Part shown: positions 5,623-5,657 of the stretch, one piece after another | How positions within the stretch are numbered: the first letter of the stretch is position 1 | Layout of the letters: each line of letters begins with the position of its first letter | Assembly: GCA_029976905.1 (NCBI GenBank) | Contig: JAPOLW010000280.1 | Span: 1 to 5,657, forward strand | From: a bacterium | GTDB taxonomy: Bacteria; Desulfobacterota; Binatia; UBA12015 | DNA length: 5,657 nucleotides | Direction of reading: 5' to 3' | Position numbers and translations under genes: made by a program | The notes under the pieces: model-generated | Databases searched by the model: none | What the model saw: the letters and a program-made list of their open reading frames with translations, nothing else | Told to the model about the DNA's origin: nothing

Positions 5623-5657
5623 GCACCCCGGCCCTCGCTGGACGACGGGCGATGGTG
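5619..5657 (+). CDS. Start of a probable short-chain dehydrogenase/reductase, cut by window edge
   Basis: Thirteen codons are visible, reading MSTPALAGRRAMV from a GTG start. LAGRRAMV resembles the first beta-strand of short-chain dehydrogenases, normally followed by the TGxxxGIG nucleotide-binding motif, which would fall just outside the window. GGAAGG lies a few bases upstream, and the GTG overlaps the preceding TGA as GTGA, the usual sign of an operon. If it is a reductase of this family, a pteridine or dihydropterin reductase role would fit the two genes before it. That is inference from very little sequence. Confidence 0.5.
   Translation, partial: MSTPALAGRRAMV

Overview
The window is a GC-rich stretch of bacterial chromosome, tightly packed with six genes, four complete and two cut by the window edges. 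It contains no rRNA, tRNA, insertion sequence or CRISPR array. No gene here fixes the taxonomy. The high GC, the strong GC bias at third codon positions (which produces long false antisense frames), and the mix of actinobacterial/deltaproteobacterial-style amidohydrolases with a GT81-like glycosyltransferase suggest a soil or marine lineage such as Myxococcota, Binatota or relatives. This is a guess from recalled family distributions.

Left part (1-2934, minus strand): a MarR-type regulator gene overlaps a D-aminoacylase-family amidohydrolase gene by 4 bases (ATGA). After 57 bp comes the start of a second, unrelated metal-dependent hydrolase (Amidohydro_2 family), which runs off the left edge. 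This looks like a small catabolic operon under local MarR control. The substrate is unknown. The first hydrolase keeps part of the metal site but appears to lack two zinc-ligand histidines of characterised D-aminoacylases.

Middle (2935-4213): an AT-rich 70-bp gap holds four TTTCC/GGAAA half-sites, which are the best candidate for the MarR operator and promoter. Upstream of it, also on the minus strand, is a complete GT81-like nucleotide-sugar glycosyltransferase resembling glucosyl-3-phosphoglycerate synthase. It starts at a GTG, and no matching phosphatase gene is in the window.

Right part (4214-5657, plus strand): a divergent intergenic region with a perfect 13-bp palindrome precedes a tightly coupled run of genes. 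These are a 6-pyruvoyl-tetrahydropterin synthase/QueD-family protein lacking the usual active-site Cys, a divergent dihydropteroate-synthase-like pterin-binding protein (14-base overlap), and the first 13 codons of what looks like a short-chain dehydrogenase (GTGA overlap). Together they suggest a pterin pathway: either a folate-pathway bypass using a PTPS-III-like enzyme or synthesis of a modified pterin cofactor. This is the most interesting part of the window.
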